A stretch of DNA of 64,000 nucleotides from Zeugodacus cucurbitae (lineage: Eukaryota > Arthropoda > Insecta > Diptera > Tephritidae). The DNA is taken from contig NC_071672.1 in assembly GCF_028554725.1 (NCBI RefSeq), positions 1,120,001 to 1,184,000 on the forward strand, in the 5' to 3' direction. Position 1 is the stretch's first letter. Each line of letters starts with the position of its first letter. The notes beneath the pieces were generated by a model. It was not told the DNA's origin, searched no databases, and saw only the letters and a program-made list of their open reading frames with translations. The position numbers were made by a program, and so were the translations under genes. Below, piece by piece: positions 1-10,137 of the stretch.

Positions 1-1505
1 CTGCCCAAGCAGAGAGTCCATCATGAGGTTCCATATATATGGACCACAGATGGATCCCTGTGGACAGCCACGAGCCACTCCAATCTCCACACTCCCATTC
101 ATTCCAACGATAGAGGATTTCCATCCGAAAAGTAGCTTCGCCAGAGACTAATTTCCGGACAGCCAAGTTCCTCTAACCGTTCTATCACTCGATCCCAGAT
201 CAGATAATCGAATGCCCCCTTGAAGTCAACAAATATGCCTAGGACATACTTGTTGACATTCTCCCTAACAACATTCTGCACATACATCCACGCATCTTCC
301 ACACTGCGTCCTTTCCTGAACCCATATTGCCTATCCGACCACATACCTCGCGTTAGCTCCTGAAGTCGTTCCACCATAACCCTCTCCAGTACTTTTCCAA
401 GCACCGGAAGAAGGCTGATGCCCCGATAAGAACGAGGATCACTCCCGATCTTATCAGGGGACTTCAGGAGAGGGACGACCCTGGCACTTTTCCACTCACG
501 TGGAAAATATCCCTCCCACACGCACTTGTTATAAATGGCCTCCAAGTATTCCGGAATGAACTTCCACAAGCTTTTGCACATCTCTCCGTTCAAACCATCA
601 AAACCTGGGGACCGTGTAGACCTAACCAGGCCAAAGGCGTATCCCAACTCCTCATCTTCTAGTGGTGGAACAGGTACCTCTTGTGCTTGAGGTGCCTGAA
701 CCTCAGCCCTGGGAAAGAACGCTCCTAACAGAACCTCCGCACACTCTCTCCACGTTGATAACACAGAGTCACCAACGCGGAGAGAGGTGATATCCTCCCT
801 CTTACGACCCCTGCAGATCCTGTAGACCTGCCCCCAGGGGTCATACCTATTCTCCCAAACAAAGCTCCTCCATTCCTCTTCTTTTATTCTCACAAGCATA
901 TCCTTATACTCTCTAACCGCACAACTAAAATCATATCTGATCTGGGATAACCTATCCGAATTGGACCGCCGAGCACGCTGGAACTTTCGTCTCAACCGCC
1001 GGACAGTCCTCCTCTTCAAGGTTAACTCATTCGTCCACCACCTAATTTTCCTAATCCTAGAACTTTCATACTTCCTGAAAACCATATCATTAACACACCA
1101 GACCAACTCATACAGCTGAGCAATTTGCTCGTCCCAGTTCCTCAAACTCACTAAGCGGTATTTCCAATACCGCTTCCCTTACATTCTGTCCATATTGGTT
1201 CCAGTCAGTACCAGAGGTACGCCATCGCCGGGGCTCGCTAAATTTGCAATACAAACTAGCGACAATCATTCCACCGAACTCCCCTCTACTGAAACACACA
1301 CCCCCTGTTGCGACGAATCCAACACTACGCAATCGTAGTTTGGATCAGTCACAACAATTGCGGCATTACCCCCAAGGTCCGTAAAGACCCTGAAAACTCC
1401 CGGAAGAACCCGAAGCACACCATTGGTGGTGTAGGGCTCCAGGAGTAAGGCAATGCCCTCAAGCATACAACCCCCCAACTCACACATCACGGAATACGAT
1501 CCCTG
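1..1505 (-). pseudogene. R1-L0 ORF2 (endonuclease-reverse transcriptase), broken and partial
   Basis: The region encodes the N-terminal part of R1 ORF2. Residues matching the endonuclease start (about 1490-1240) are joined directly to the linker and reverse-transcriptase N-terminus. About 125 residues of endonuclease, including the SDH active-site segment seen in R1-C, are deleted near 1235. Frameshifts occur around 1140 and 115. RT motifs FVDFKGAFD and the region up to the strand before the YADD box are readable; YADD itself lies beyond position 1. The ORF2 ATG was lost in a deletion that runs ORF1 into ORF2. It cannot encode a working protein. Confidence 0.88.
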
Positions 1506-2815
1506 ACAATTTAGCTGATGGAGGGTATATCGGGCAGACAGCGGACATCATAAGATGCCCAGCTGGCCTAACCTTAAATGCACAGTTGCGACAATGGGGT
1601 GCATTGACGCAACCGGTAGCTCTGTGGCCTTCTTGACCGCAACTCCTACAGACATCTGATTTGGCCCTACACTCAGCCACTCTATGGTCAAAACCCATAC
1701 ACCGGAAGCAGCCAGCAACAGGGGTATCCGGTCGAACCCAGAAGGAAAACCACTTTATGTAGCACCTTCCCGCTTCCAAGAGGGCGGACATTGATTTGTC
1801 CGAACCCTCAAGGACAACGTTGGTGCTACCATCAGCGGCCATCTTCCTGGGCCGACTGACCATCCGCACATCTGACTTTCGTGCCTCAGGGCTGACGTCC
1901 TGGAGGTTCAACCGAAAGAGCTCCTCCATGAAGTCATCATGGGAGATTTCGGTGTGAACCCCCTGAACCGCAACCCGCGGACCCAACTTCCGGTTAACAG
2001 TCACATTCAATCCCACCTCCCCGAATTTGGCACTATTCGCCACCTTTTCCCTCTCTAAGACAGAGGGGGGTGCGAATAACCACCCCACCACCCTTAATCG
2101 GCTTCACCTCGTGCACTCGCACTCCGAGGGAAGGTCCCACCTCTTTCACCACCTTTTTTATGACTTCCTTAGAGGAAGTCGTCGGGGCCTTGCTGCACAC
2201 CACCACCGACCACGTCTCCACGGGCTTCGGCAATGCCGGAGCAATCGCCTCCAACACAGGTGCTGAAGGCGCACGCACCGACTCAGCCGGAGCCAAACCC
2301 ACAACCGACCTCTTCGGTTGGGGAATATATCCCCCACATCCCCCCCTGAGAGCGTCAACCTGACCGCGAAGATGGGCATTCTTGGTTACTACCGTCATCA
2401 GGAGCGCCTCGTGCTTCGAGGCAAGCTCCATCAGCCCCTTCGCGGTAGTGACCTCAAAGTCTTTAGCCCCCAACACTAAGGCGTTTAACTCGGCCGTCAC
2501 TGCCTTCATGGCAGCAACATGGCTGATAGCGCCTCCCCCAACCACAGCCCCATTATCTCCACCCTGACGTTTCCCTCCCTCCTTCCCCGAGCTGACTTTC
2601 GTCGATCCCTCCTTCGCGACGCTCTTTTTTGCGACACCCTTTTTCACGACGCCCTTATCCGCGAATCCCTTATCCGCAACGCCCTTCCCAGTGCCGCTGT
2701 TACCGCCGCTCTCGGCCGGCTGAGAAGCACCCGAAACTGCGGGGTGAGCAACCGCTTTTTCAGCGGTGCCACCTATTCCGCTACTGCTCTCACTCCCACC
2801 ATCCTCCGATTTCAT
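1480..2815 (-). pseudogene. R1-L0 ORF1 (gag-like, CCHC zinc knuckles), broken
   Basis: This is the gag-like nucleic-acid-binding protein of R1. From the first in-frame ATG (2815) it has a low-complexity Lys-rich segment of five-residue repeats (KGVAD-like, about 2610-2690), a conserved middle region, and C-terminal zinc knuckles of CX2C...HX4C type (for example CFRCMGFDHRVAEC, CRSCGQEGHRATGC). The native N-terminus with the MAPPRRRR-type basic start, seen in R1-L1, is deleted. A one-base expansion of a G run near 2070 shifts the frame. A deletion near 1520 replaces the normal C-terminus. The part 2377-2949 is repeated at 7164-7736. Confidence 0.85.
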
Positions 2816-5800
2816 CAACAGAGGCGACACCCAGGCACCCTTTGGGCACAACTGTACGAGCAGACCCGAAACAAGTTCAACTGAACGCCAGGCGCTCAGC
2901 ACAGCACTCACTGGTAGGCAATCCAGCCAGCAGGAATACCTACAACACGTTTCCGAAGGGGGAATCTTCAAAAGATACTGGTAATGTATGTTACCAGTAT
3001 GCACGATTCATACTGTCTGCTAAAGATACACCTCATTCGGGACCACGCCCAACTATGTTGGACTTGCGAAACAGTATGCCTGCGTACTAAACCCTGAATT
3101 TCGGCTCCTATAGCTTATAATTGGACCTGCGGGACCGCCGTTAAGCACTACTTCGCAGGACCAAGCTGGGCCACTATGCCACTTCAGATACTCCCCGCAG
3201 GGTTATTCACTTTGTATTATACTTCTGCGCTGTCGTTCTTTAACCCTAAGTTCTTGGATCGCTATAGCGGTCCACTCCTTCATTTTAGCCCACACCAGCT
3301 GCGATTGCAACATGTGACTCACTATATTATCAGGCGTCATTACTTCATTAATTATCTGCTCTATCGAGGTTCTCTCCTTTACATATCTCGAGCAGGAGAA
3401 AAATATATGTTCTGCATTTTCTTCTGCACTTCTGCAGAAGGAACATTCAATATTGTCGTCGTGGCCGAACCTGTGGAGGTACTGCCTGAAACAGCCATGC
3501 CCAGACAGGAACTGGGTCAGATAGAAGTCTGTCTCTCCATGTAGCCTACCAATCCAGGTTGATACGTTCTTAATGAGTCTATAGGTCCATCTTCCTTTTT
3601 CTGCCGCATCCCATTGCGCTTGCCACTCGTTAAGTTTCACCTGTCTCTCCTCTTTGCGCTCATCGTCCGTTAGGCGCCTATTCACAAGTTTTGTCTTTCG
3701 ATAGACTCTGCTAAGCTCCGAAGCCATTATATCCGGTGGCATAAGGCCAGCTATGATACCAACAGCTTCGTGTGACAACGTTCTAAACGCGCAGGCAACT
3801 CTAATGGCGCTTAGTCTAGAAACTGTCTTTGCCTTGTTGGCACATGTTTTTTGATGTAAAGCCATCCCCCATATAGGAGCCGCGTACATCAGTACTGATT
3901 GGCAAACTTTAGCTAGTAGAGTTCTCCTACTATGGCTGGGTCCGCCAATGTTGGCCATGATTCTCGATAGGGCCGCTGTCACTTTAGCTGCTTTGCCACA
4001 TGCTTTCTCGATGTGTGCCTTGAAATTCAGCCTCGCATCGATCATAACGCCGAGATACCTCAGTGCATTTTGTGTTACAACATTGTACCCATCAATATTT
4101 AGGGTGACCGTTTCCAGTTTTTTCCTGCTCGTGATAAGAACAGCTTCAGTCTTTTCCCCAGCAAGCTGTAGTTTAGTTCTGGTGAGCCAATCTTTGAATT
4201 TTGCAGTGGTCTCATTGCAAACGCTTTGAATGTGGAAAAGTTCCTTCGCAACGATCGTCACGGCGATGTCGTCCGCATAGCCAATTATTTGGGCGCCTTT
4301 TGGCAGGGGTAGGCGTAACACACCATCATACAACACATTCCATAATAACGGACCCAATACTGAGCCTTGCGGTACTCCACCTGCCACCACGTACTTTTTT
4401 GGACCTACATCGGTATCGTACAATAGCAGCCTATCAGACAGATATCTACTAATTATTCGCAGTAGATACATCGGTGTATTTCTCGCCTCCAGTGCGCTTA
4501 TAATGTTCGGCCAGTATGCCGAGTTGAAAGCATTTTTTACGTCAAGTGTGACAACCGCACAATATTCTTTCTCACCGAACATCCATCTGGTGCCCGATAT
4601 GGCTTTGGCCGCAATAACAGTCACTTTTCCTACAGCGTCTATGGTGGACCGACGTCTTCTGAAGCCGAATTGGTTATCAGATAGACCAGATGGCTCATCT
4701 TCTAGGTGGCCTTCCAGACGTGCGCAGATCAACCTCTCCAGTATTTTACCCATGGTGTCGATCATGAAAAGTTGTCGATACGCACTCGGCTCACTTGCCG
4801 GTTTATTCGGCTTCTGTAGTAGGACTAAGCGCTGTTTTTTCCACACTTTTGGAAAAACTCCTTCGTTTAAGCACCGCGTATAAAGCTCGGTGAACACACT
4901 TTTGTTTTGATTGATGGCTATTTTGAGTGCCTTGTTCGGGATGCCATCAAGTCCAGACGCCTTTGCGTTGCCGAATCTCTCCGCCACCTCGATAATTTCT
5001 TTCTCATCGATTATCATGGCTTCCACAACTGCGGGTAACCTTCTACGCGATTGTAGCTCTTGCCTAGGGAAGAGAGTTTTCACCACTTTTTCTAGGAGGG
5101 TGTGACATGTTGGTGCTTGGCTTCTACCCCCTCTGACCTTCGTCATGACAATTTTATATGCGTCACCCCACGGATTTTCGTCCACCTTCTCACACAGTTG
5201 GTTGAAGCTAGAGGACTTGCTTCTTTTGATCGCCATCTTGAATTCTTTACGTTTGTTCTTAAGCAATTCGCATATTCTTGTGTGATCTGTCCTACCTTGA
5301 TTTCTTTGAGAGAGACGTCGCAACTTATGGCATTCACTTCTTAGCACGCTAATCTCTTCGTTCCACCAGTATTCGGACTTTCGAGATGTGACTGATTTTT
5401 TCCTGCACATGGCAGCGTCACAGGCTTTGGTCACGTGCTTTACAAGCATTTCAGCTTGTCGATCTAAATCGCTCACGGTACGTGGAATCCCATCCAACAT
5501 TAATTCAAATATTTTTTCGTCTAACATTTCTATCTTCCATCCTCGTTTTTGGGGTTTCTTAAGACTGGCGCGTGATTGCGTTCGCGTACCGATTTCTACC
5601 ATAATGGCATGATGATCACAATGAGTGTAGAAATCGCACCCCTTCCAACTGGTTCTTCTAACTAACGTGCCGCTAGCGAAAGTGATATCTATGATAGATC
5701 CTCGACCATTCTTTTCGAAAGTGTTTCTTACTCCGGTATTGAACAGTACTACGTCTAGCACGGAGAATGCTTTGAGCAGTGCATTACCTCGCCTATTCGT

Positions 5801-7163
5801 GCAACTACTACCCCACTCCATTGCCCATGCATTGAAATCGCCTGCTATCACGTTTGGCGTAGTATTTAGGGCGTCATGGACCAATTCGTCAAGTATTATT
5901 TCATAGTCGTTTTGCAGAACACTGGGGGGAATATAGCAACTGTATAAGTATATTCCACCAACTTTCGCACGTGTGTAGAAGGATTTCCCTTGGAGCGGCT
6001 TGTCTTGAAAGGCATTGTCCCCACAGACCCATATGGCAGCTTTCCTCTCTTTGTCCGAAATCCAGGTACCAGCACTTCTGTTCTTATACTGTTCACATAT
6101 TAATGCCACATCTGCCTTTTTCTCATATAGTGTCTGAGTCAATAGTTCTTGGGCCGCTTCACAGTGATTAAGGTTGATTTGTACAATTCTCATTTGGAGT
6201 TTCTGCACGCCGCTTGATAAAGGGGAAATCTCCAACTTCCAATACGGTGACCTGTATCCTTTTGTCCCTTGCTTTTGCATGCTGCACATGATGGCGATTT
6301 GTCACATTCTTTTGCGAAGTGCCCCTTTTCACCACACCTCGCACAACTTTGGCTTCTGTCATCTTCACTGGTACACGCCCTCGCCAGATGCCCATATTCT
6401 AGGCACCTGAAACACTTTTTTAGATTTGGCTTTTCCCTTATTCTACAGACCACCCATCCAATTTTAATCTTGTGAGCGTCAATAAGTCGTTTTGCGTCCG
6501 TTGCTGGTAGGCTAATTACCGCCGTCTGCGTGCCCGCATATGCCTTCCTGATGTTTTTGATCGCCTTTTCCTCGAAGGAGCTCAACTCCTTAATTTCCGA
6601 TCTAATTGCCACAACTATGTCATCCTTAGTGGTTACTTCGTCAAGGTCGCGTATCTCCACCGCTATCTCATGGGTAAAAGCTCTTATCAGCGCCTGGTCT
6701 CCTAGTACCTTACATATCTCGTTTTGATATCGGCCCTTATTCAACATCTGCGTCTTCTTCATTTCCAGCAGAATCGCGCCTTTTGCCGTCTTCCTGATCC
6801 TGGAGACATTCTCCCCGAGCTCTCTCAGGGTATCTTCCTTTTTGACAGCTTTGAGTATATCGCTATATGACATGTTTCCAGCTCGTGCGATAATTATTGC
6901 ATCCGGTCTCGGACGTGGGGCATAGGATGCCTTCTTGGTCTGTATTTTGCGCTTGACCTGCGTCCATCCATTTTCCTTTTCCGTGCATTTCTTCCCATTT
7001 ACGGGGGAGTTGTCTTCCTTTTTTTTGCTCCCCTTGCCCATCTTTAGCACTTCCCCTTGACTTGCTTTTTTCTTAGGCGGCGTCCTTCGAGTCTGCGGCT
7101 CCTCCTCGCGGGGTCTCTTCGGCGTAAAATCCACCGATGTGAGTCTAAGAGGGACATTCCGCT
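2377..7163. repeat. 4787-bp tandem duplication, left copy
   Basis: The segment holds an R1 ORF1/5'UTR piece (2377-2949) followed by LINE-E from its 3' end to mid ORF1. It recurs at a constant offset of 4787 bp from 7164 (for example the LINE-E ORF2 stops at 3203 and 7990). The junction at 7165-7169 shows a 5-bp overlap, attct, shared by the R1 and LINE-E partners. That fits a microhomology-mediated or unequal-exchange duplication. Confidence 0.9.
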
Positions 7164-7169
7164 TATTCT
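2950..7169 (-). mobile_element. LINE-E copy E1 (R1/I-group non-LTR retrotransposon)
   Basis: This is a second, non-R1 LINE inserted in the R1-L0 5'UTR. The 3' junction is R1 sequence ending acacg at 2949. The corresponding 5' junction (12187) resumes with acacgg, so a short 5-bp target duplication is plausible. Copy E1 keeps the 3'UTR, a full ORF2 and the C-terminal two thirds of ORF1. Its ORF1 N-terminus was replaced by R1 sequence in the tandem duplication. Clade placement by eye is R1/I group, based on an APE-type endonuclease, CCHC gag and a C-terminal zinc finger; the exact family is not recognised. Confidence 0.85.
3203..6193 (-). CDS. LINE-E ORF2: AP endonuclease-reverse transcriptase, apparently intact
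   Basis: The 996-residue protein would nick target DNA and reverse-transcribe its own RNA (target-primed reverse transcription). The APE-like endonuclease spans about residues 1-205 (start MRIVQINLN, CEQY near 35, GDFNAW at 118-123, CDHHA near 192). The reverse transcriptase spans about 410-700 (DVKNAFNSAYW near 551, GGVPQGSVLGP near 605, YADD at 639-642). A C-terminal zinc finger CX2C...HX4C lies near 917-934. I chose the ATG at 6193 because it overlaps the ORF1 stop as ATGA, a typical LINE coupling; the frame is open 32 codons further upstream. No internal stop is visible. Expression in this duplicated, R1-embedded context is unknown. Confidence 0.85.
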   Translation of the reverse strand: MRIVQINLNHCEAAQELLTQTLYEKKADVALICEQYKNRSAGTWISDKERKAAIWVCGDNAFQDKPLQGKSFYTRAKVGGIYLYSCYIPPSVLQNDYEIILDELVHDALNTTPNVIAGDFNAWAMEWGSSCTNRRGNALLKAFSVLDVVLFNTGVRNTFEKNGRGSIIDITFASGTLVRRTSWKGCDFYTHCDHHAIMVEIGTRTQSRASLKKPQKRGWKIEMLDEKIFELMLDGIPRTVSDLDRQAEMLVKHVTKACDAAMCRKKSVTSRKSEYWWNEEISVLRSECHKLRRLSQRNQGRTDHTRICELLKNKRKEFKMAIKRSKSSSFNQLCEKVDENPWGDAYKIVMTKVRGGRSQAPTCHTLLEKVVKTLFPRQELQSRRRLPAVVEAMIIDEKEIIEVAERFGNAKASGLDGIPNKALKIAINQNKSVFTELYTRCLNEGVFPKVWKKQRLVLLQKPNKPASEPSAYRQLFMIDTMGKILERLICARLEGHLEDEPSGLSDNQFGFRRRRSTIDAVGKVTVIAAKAISGTRWMFGEKEYCAVVTLDVKNAFNSAYWPNIISALEARNTPMYLLRIISRYLSDRLLLYDTDVGPKKYVVAGGVPQGSVLGPLLWNVLYDGVLRLPLPKGAQIIGYADDIAVTIVAKELFHIQSVCNETTAKFKDWLTRTKLQLAGEKTEAVLITSRKKLETVTLNIDGYNVVTQNALRYLGVMIDARLNFKAHIEKACGKAAKVTAALSRIMANIGGPSHSRRTLLAKVCQSVLMYAAPIWGMALHQKTCANKAKTVSRLSAIRVACAFRTLSHEAVGIIAGLMPPDIMASELSRVYRKTKLVNRRLTDDERKEERQVKLNEWQAQWDAAEKGRWTYRLIKNVSTWIGRLHGETDFYLTQFLSGHGCFRQYLHRFGHDDNIECSFCRSAEENAEHIFFSCSRYVKERTSIEQIINEVMTPDNIVSHMLQSQLVWAKMKEWTAIAIQELRVKERQRRSIIQSE

Positions 7170-7602
7170 TGGTTACTACCGTCATCAGGAGCGCCTCGTA
7201 CTTCGAGGCAAGCTCCATCAGCCCCTTCGCGGTAGTGACCTCAAAGTCTTTAGCCCCCAACACTAATTCGTTTAACTCGGCCGTCACTGCCTTCATGGCA
7301 GCAACATGGCTGATAGCGCCTCCCCCAACCACAGCCCCATTATCTCCACCCTGACGTTTCCCTCCCTCCTTCCCCGAGCTGACTTTCGTCGATCCCTCCT
7401 TCGCGACGCTCTTTTTTGCGACACCCTTTTTCACGACGCCCTTATCCGCGACACCCTTATCCGCAACGCCCTTCCCAGTGCCGCTGTTACCGCCGCTCTC
7501 GGCCGGCTTAGAAGCACCCGAAAGTGCGGGGTGAGCAACCGCTTTTTCAGCGGTGCCACCTATTCCGCTACCGCTCTCACTCCCACCATCCTCCGATTTC
7601 AT
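6190..7602 (-). CDS. Chimeric gag: R1 ORF1 fragment fused in frame to LINE-E ORF1
   Basis: The frame is open for 470 codons from the first ATG (7602). Its N-terminal half is R1 ORF1 (Lys-rich pentapeptide repeats, then the GAISHVAAMKAVTAEL region). Its C-terminal half, from the junction near 7165, is LINE-E ORF1, ending in three zinc-knuckle-like motifs (CFRCLEYGHLARAC, CARCGEKGHFAKEC, CAACKSKG). The frame is kept exactly across the duplication breakpoint. The open frame extends upstream of 7602 into former LINE-E 3'UTR but with no ATG. The stop overlaps the ORF2 start (ATGA, 6190-6193). The fusion product is real in sequence; whether it is made or works is inference. Confidence 0.75.
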   Translation of the reverse strand: MKSEDGGSESGSGIGGTAEKAVAHPALSGASKPAESGGNSGTGKGVADKGVADKGVVKKGVAKKSVAKEGSTKVSSGKEGGKRQGGDNGAVVGGGAISHVAAMKAVTAELNELVLGAKDFEVTTAKGLMELASKYEALLMTVVTKNKRNVPLRLTSVDFTPKRPREEEPQTRRTPPKKKASQGEVLKMGKGSKKKEDNSPVNGKKCTEKENGWTQVKRKIQTKKASYAPRPRPDAIIIARAGNMSYSDILKAVKKEDTLRELGENVSRIRKTAKGAILLEMKKTQMLNKGRYQNEICKVLGDQALIRAFTHEIAVEIRDLDEVTTKDDIVVAIRSEIKELSSFEEKAIKNIRKAYAGTQTAVISLPATDAKRLIDAHKIKIGWVVCRIREKPNLKKCFRCLEYGHLARACTSEDDRSQSCARCGEKGHFAKECDKSPSCAACKSKGQKDTGHRIGSWRFPLYQAACRNSK

Positions 7603-7736
7603 CAACAGAGGCGACACCCAGGCACCCTTTGGGCACAACTGTACGAGCAGACCCGAAACAAGTTCAACTGAACGCCAGGCGCTCAGCACAGCACTCACTG
7701 GTAGGCAATCCAGCCAGCAGGAATACCTACAACACG
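7164..7736 (-). mobile_element. R1-L0 fragment (5'UTR/ORF1 start) between the LINE-E copies
   Basis: This duplicate of 2377-2949 lies between the two LINE-E copies. It supplies the N-terminal half of the chimeric gag. It carries the same R1-L0-specific deletion between 5'UTR and ORF1, so the deletion predates the duplication. Confidence 0.88.
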
Positions 7737-7989
7737 TTTCCGAAGGGGGAATCTTCAAAAGATACTGGTAATGTATGTTACCAGTATGCACGATTCATAC
7801 TGTCTGCTAAAGATACACCTCATTCGGGACCACGCCCAACTATGTTGGACTTGCGAAACAGTATGCCTGCGTACTAAACCCTGAACTTCGGCTCCTATAG
7901 CTTATAATTGGACCTGCGGGACCGCCGTTAAGCACTACTTCGCAGGACCAAGCTGGGCCACTATGCCACTTCAGATACTCCCCGCAGGG

Positions 7990-10137
7990 TTATTCACTTT
8001 GTATTATACTTCTGCGCTGTCGTTCTTTAACCCTAAGTTCTTGGATCGCTATAGCGGTCCACTCCTTCATTTTAGCCCACACCAGCTGCGATTGCAACAT
8101 GTGACTCACTATATTATCAGGCGTCATTACTTCATTAATTATCTGCTCTATCGAGGTTCTCTCCTTTACATATCTCGAGCAGGAGAAAAATATATGTTCT
8201 GCATTTTCTTCTGCACTTCTGCAGAAGGAACATTCAATATTGTCGTCGTGGCCGAACCTGTGGAGGTACTGCCTGAAACAGCCATGCCCAGACAGGAACT
8301 GGGTCAGATAGAAGTCTGTCTCTCCATGTAGCCTACCAATCCAGGTTGATACGTTCTTAATGAGTCTATAGGTCCATCTTCCTTTTTCTGCCGCATCCCA
8401 TTGCGCTTGCCACTCGTTAAGTTTCACCTGTCTCTCCTCTTTGCGCTCATCGTCCGTTAGGCGCCTATTCACAAGTTTTGTCTTTCGATAGACTCTGCTA
8501 AGCTCCGAAGCCATTATATCCAGTGGCATAAGGCCAGCTATGATACCAACAGCTTCGTGTGACAACGTTCTAAACGCGCAGGCAACTCTAATGGCGCTTA
8601 GTCTAGAAACTGTCTTTGCCTTGTTGGCACATGTTTTTTGATGTAAAGCCATCCCCCATATAGGAGCCGCGTACATCAGTACTGATTGGCAAACTTTAGC
8701 TAGTAGAGTTCTCCTACTATGGCTGGGTCCGCCAATGTTGGCCATGATTCTCGATAGGGCCGCTGTCACTTTAGCTGCTTTGCCACATGCTTTCTCGATG
8801 TGTGCCTTGAAATTCAGCCTCGCATCGATCATAACGCCGAGATACCTCAGTGCATTTTGTGTTACAACATTGTACCCATCAATATTTAGGGTGACCGTTT
8901 CCAGTTTTTTCCTGCTCGTGATAAGAACAGCTTCAGTCTTTTCCCCAGCAAGCTGTAGTTTAGTTCTGGTGAGCCAATCTTTGAATTTTGCAGTGGTCTC
9001 ATTGCAAACGCTTTGAATGTGGAAAAGTTCCTTCGCAACGATCGTCACGGCGATGTCGTCCGCATAGCCAATTATTTGGGCGCCTTTTGGCAGGGGTAGG
9101 CGTAACACACCATCATACAACACATTCCATAATAACGGACCCAATACTGAGCCTTGCGGTACTCCACCTGTCACCACGTACTTTTTTGGACTTACATCGG
9201 TATCGTACAATAGCAGCCTATCAGACAGATATCTACTAATTATTCGCAGTAGATACATCGGTGTATTTCTCGCCTCCAGTGCGCTTATAATGTTCGGCCA
9301 GTATGCCGAGTTGAAAGCATTTTTTACGTCAAGTGTGACAACCGCACAATATTCTTTCTCACCGAACATCCATCTGGTGCCCGATATGGCTTTGGCCGCA
9401 ATATCAGTCACTTTTCCTACAGCGTCTATGGTGGACCGACGTCTTCTGAAGCCGAATTGGTTATCAGATAGACCAGATGGCTCATCTTCTAGGTGGCGTT
9501 CCAGACGTGCGCAGGTCAACCTCTCCAGTATTTTACCCATGGTGTCGATCATGCAAAGTGGTCGATACGCACTCGGCTCACCTGCCGGTTTATTCGGCTT
9601 CTGTAGTAGGACTAAGCGCTGTTTTTTCCACACTTTTGGAAAAACTCCTTCGTTTAAGCACCGCGTATAAAGCTCGGTGAACACACTTTTGTTTTGATTG
9701 ATGGCTATTTTGAGTGCCTTGTTCGGGATGCCATCAAGTCCAGACGCCTTTGCGTTGCCGAATCTCTCCGCCACCTCGATAATTTCTTTCTCATCGATTA
9801 TCATGGCTTCCACAACTGCGGGTAACCTTCTACGCGGTATTATTTCATAGTCGTTTTGCAGAACACTGGGGGGAATATAGCAACTGTAGAAGTATATTCC
9901 ACCAACTTTCGCACGTGTGTAGAAGGATTTCCCTTGGAGCGGCTTGTCTTGAAAGGCATTGTCCCCACAGACCCATATGGCAGCTTTCCTCTCTTTGTCC
10001 GAAATCCAGGTACCAGCACTTCTGTCCTTATACTGTTCACATATTAATGCCACATCTGCCTTTTTCTCATATAGTGTCTGAGTCAATAGTTCTTGGGCCG
10101 CTTCACAGTGATTAAGGTTGATTTGTACAATTCTCAT
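7990..10137 (-). pseudogene. LINE-E ORF2 with 281-codon in-frame deletion
   Basis: The frame stays open (715 codons), but residues equivalent to 101-381 of the E1 protein are missing. This removes the endonuclease active-site segments GDFNAW and CDHH and the linker before the RT. The RT domain (YADD) and the C-terminal zinc finger remain. The deletion joins sequence matching 5049 to 5893 of copy E1, exactly 843 bp, so the reading frame survives. The product would be an endonuclease-less RT. The start again overlaps the ORF1 stop (ATGA, 10134-10137). Confidence 0.85.

Larger units (their letters stand above)
1..2949 (-). mobile_element. R1 non-LTR retrotransposon, copy R1-L0 (distal part)
   Basis: This is the downstream part of a degraded R1 element (subfamily 1). 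It continues off the left edge of the window. From right to left it holds a 5'UTR remnant, ORF1 and the first half of ORF2. At 2949 it is interrupted by LINE-E, and its remaining 5' end lies at 12187-12403. Compared with R1-L1 it lacks about 540 bp between the 5'UTR and ORF1, the ORF1 stop/ORF2 start region near 1520, and most of the endonuclease region near 1235. Assignment to R1 rests on protein similarity to R1-C, which sits exactly at the 28S R1 site. Confidence 0.88.

Noticed and set aside
2519..3090. Plus-strand Ser/Arg-rich frames opposite R1 ORF1, repeated at 7306-7877, 16382-17814 and 22417-23302
   Set aside because: Shadow frames created by GC-rich codon use on the opposite strand. 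They change frame wherever the sense ORF has indels.
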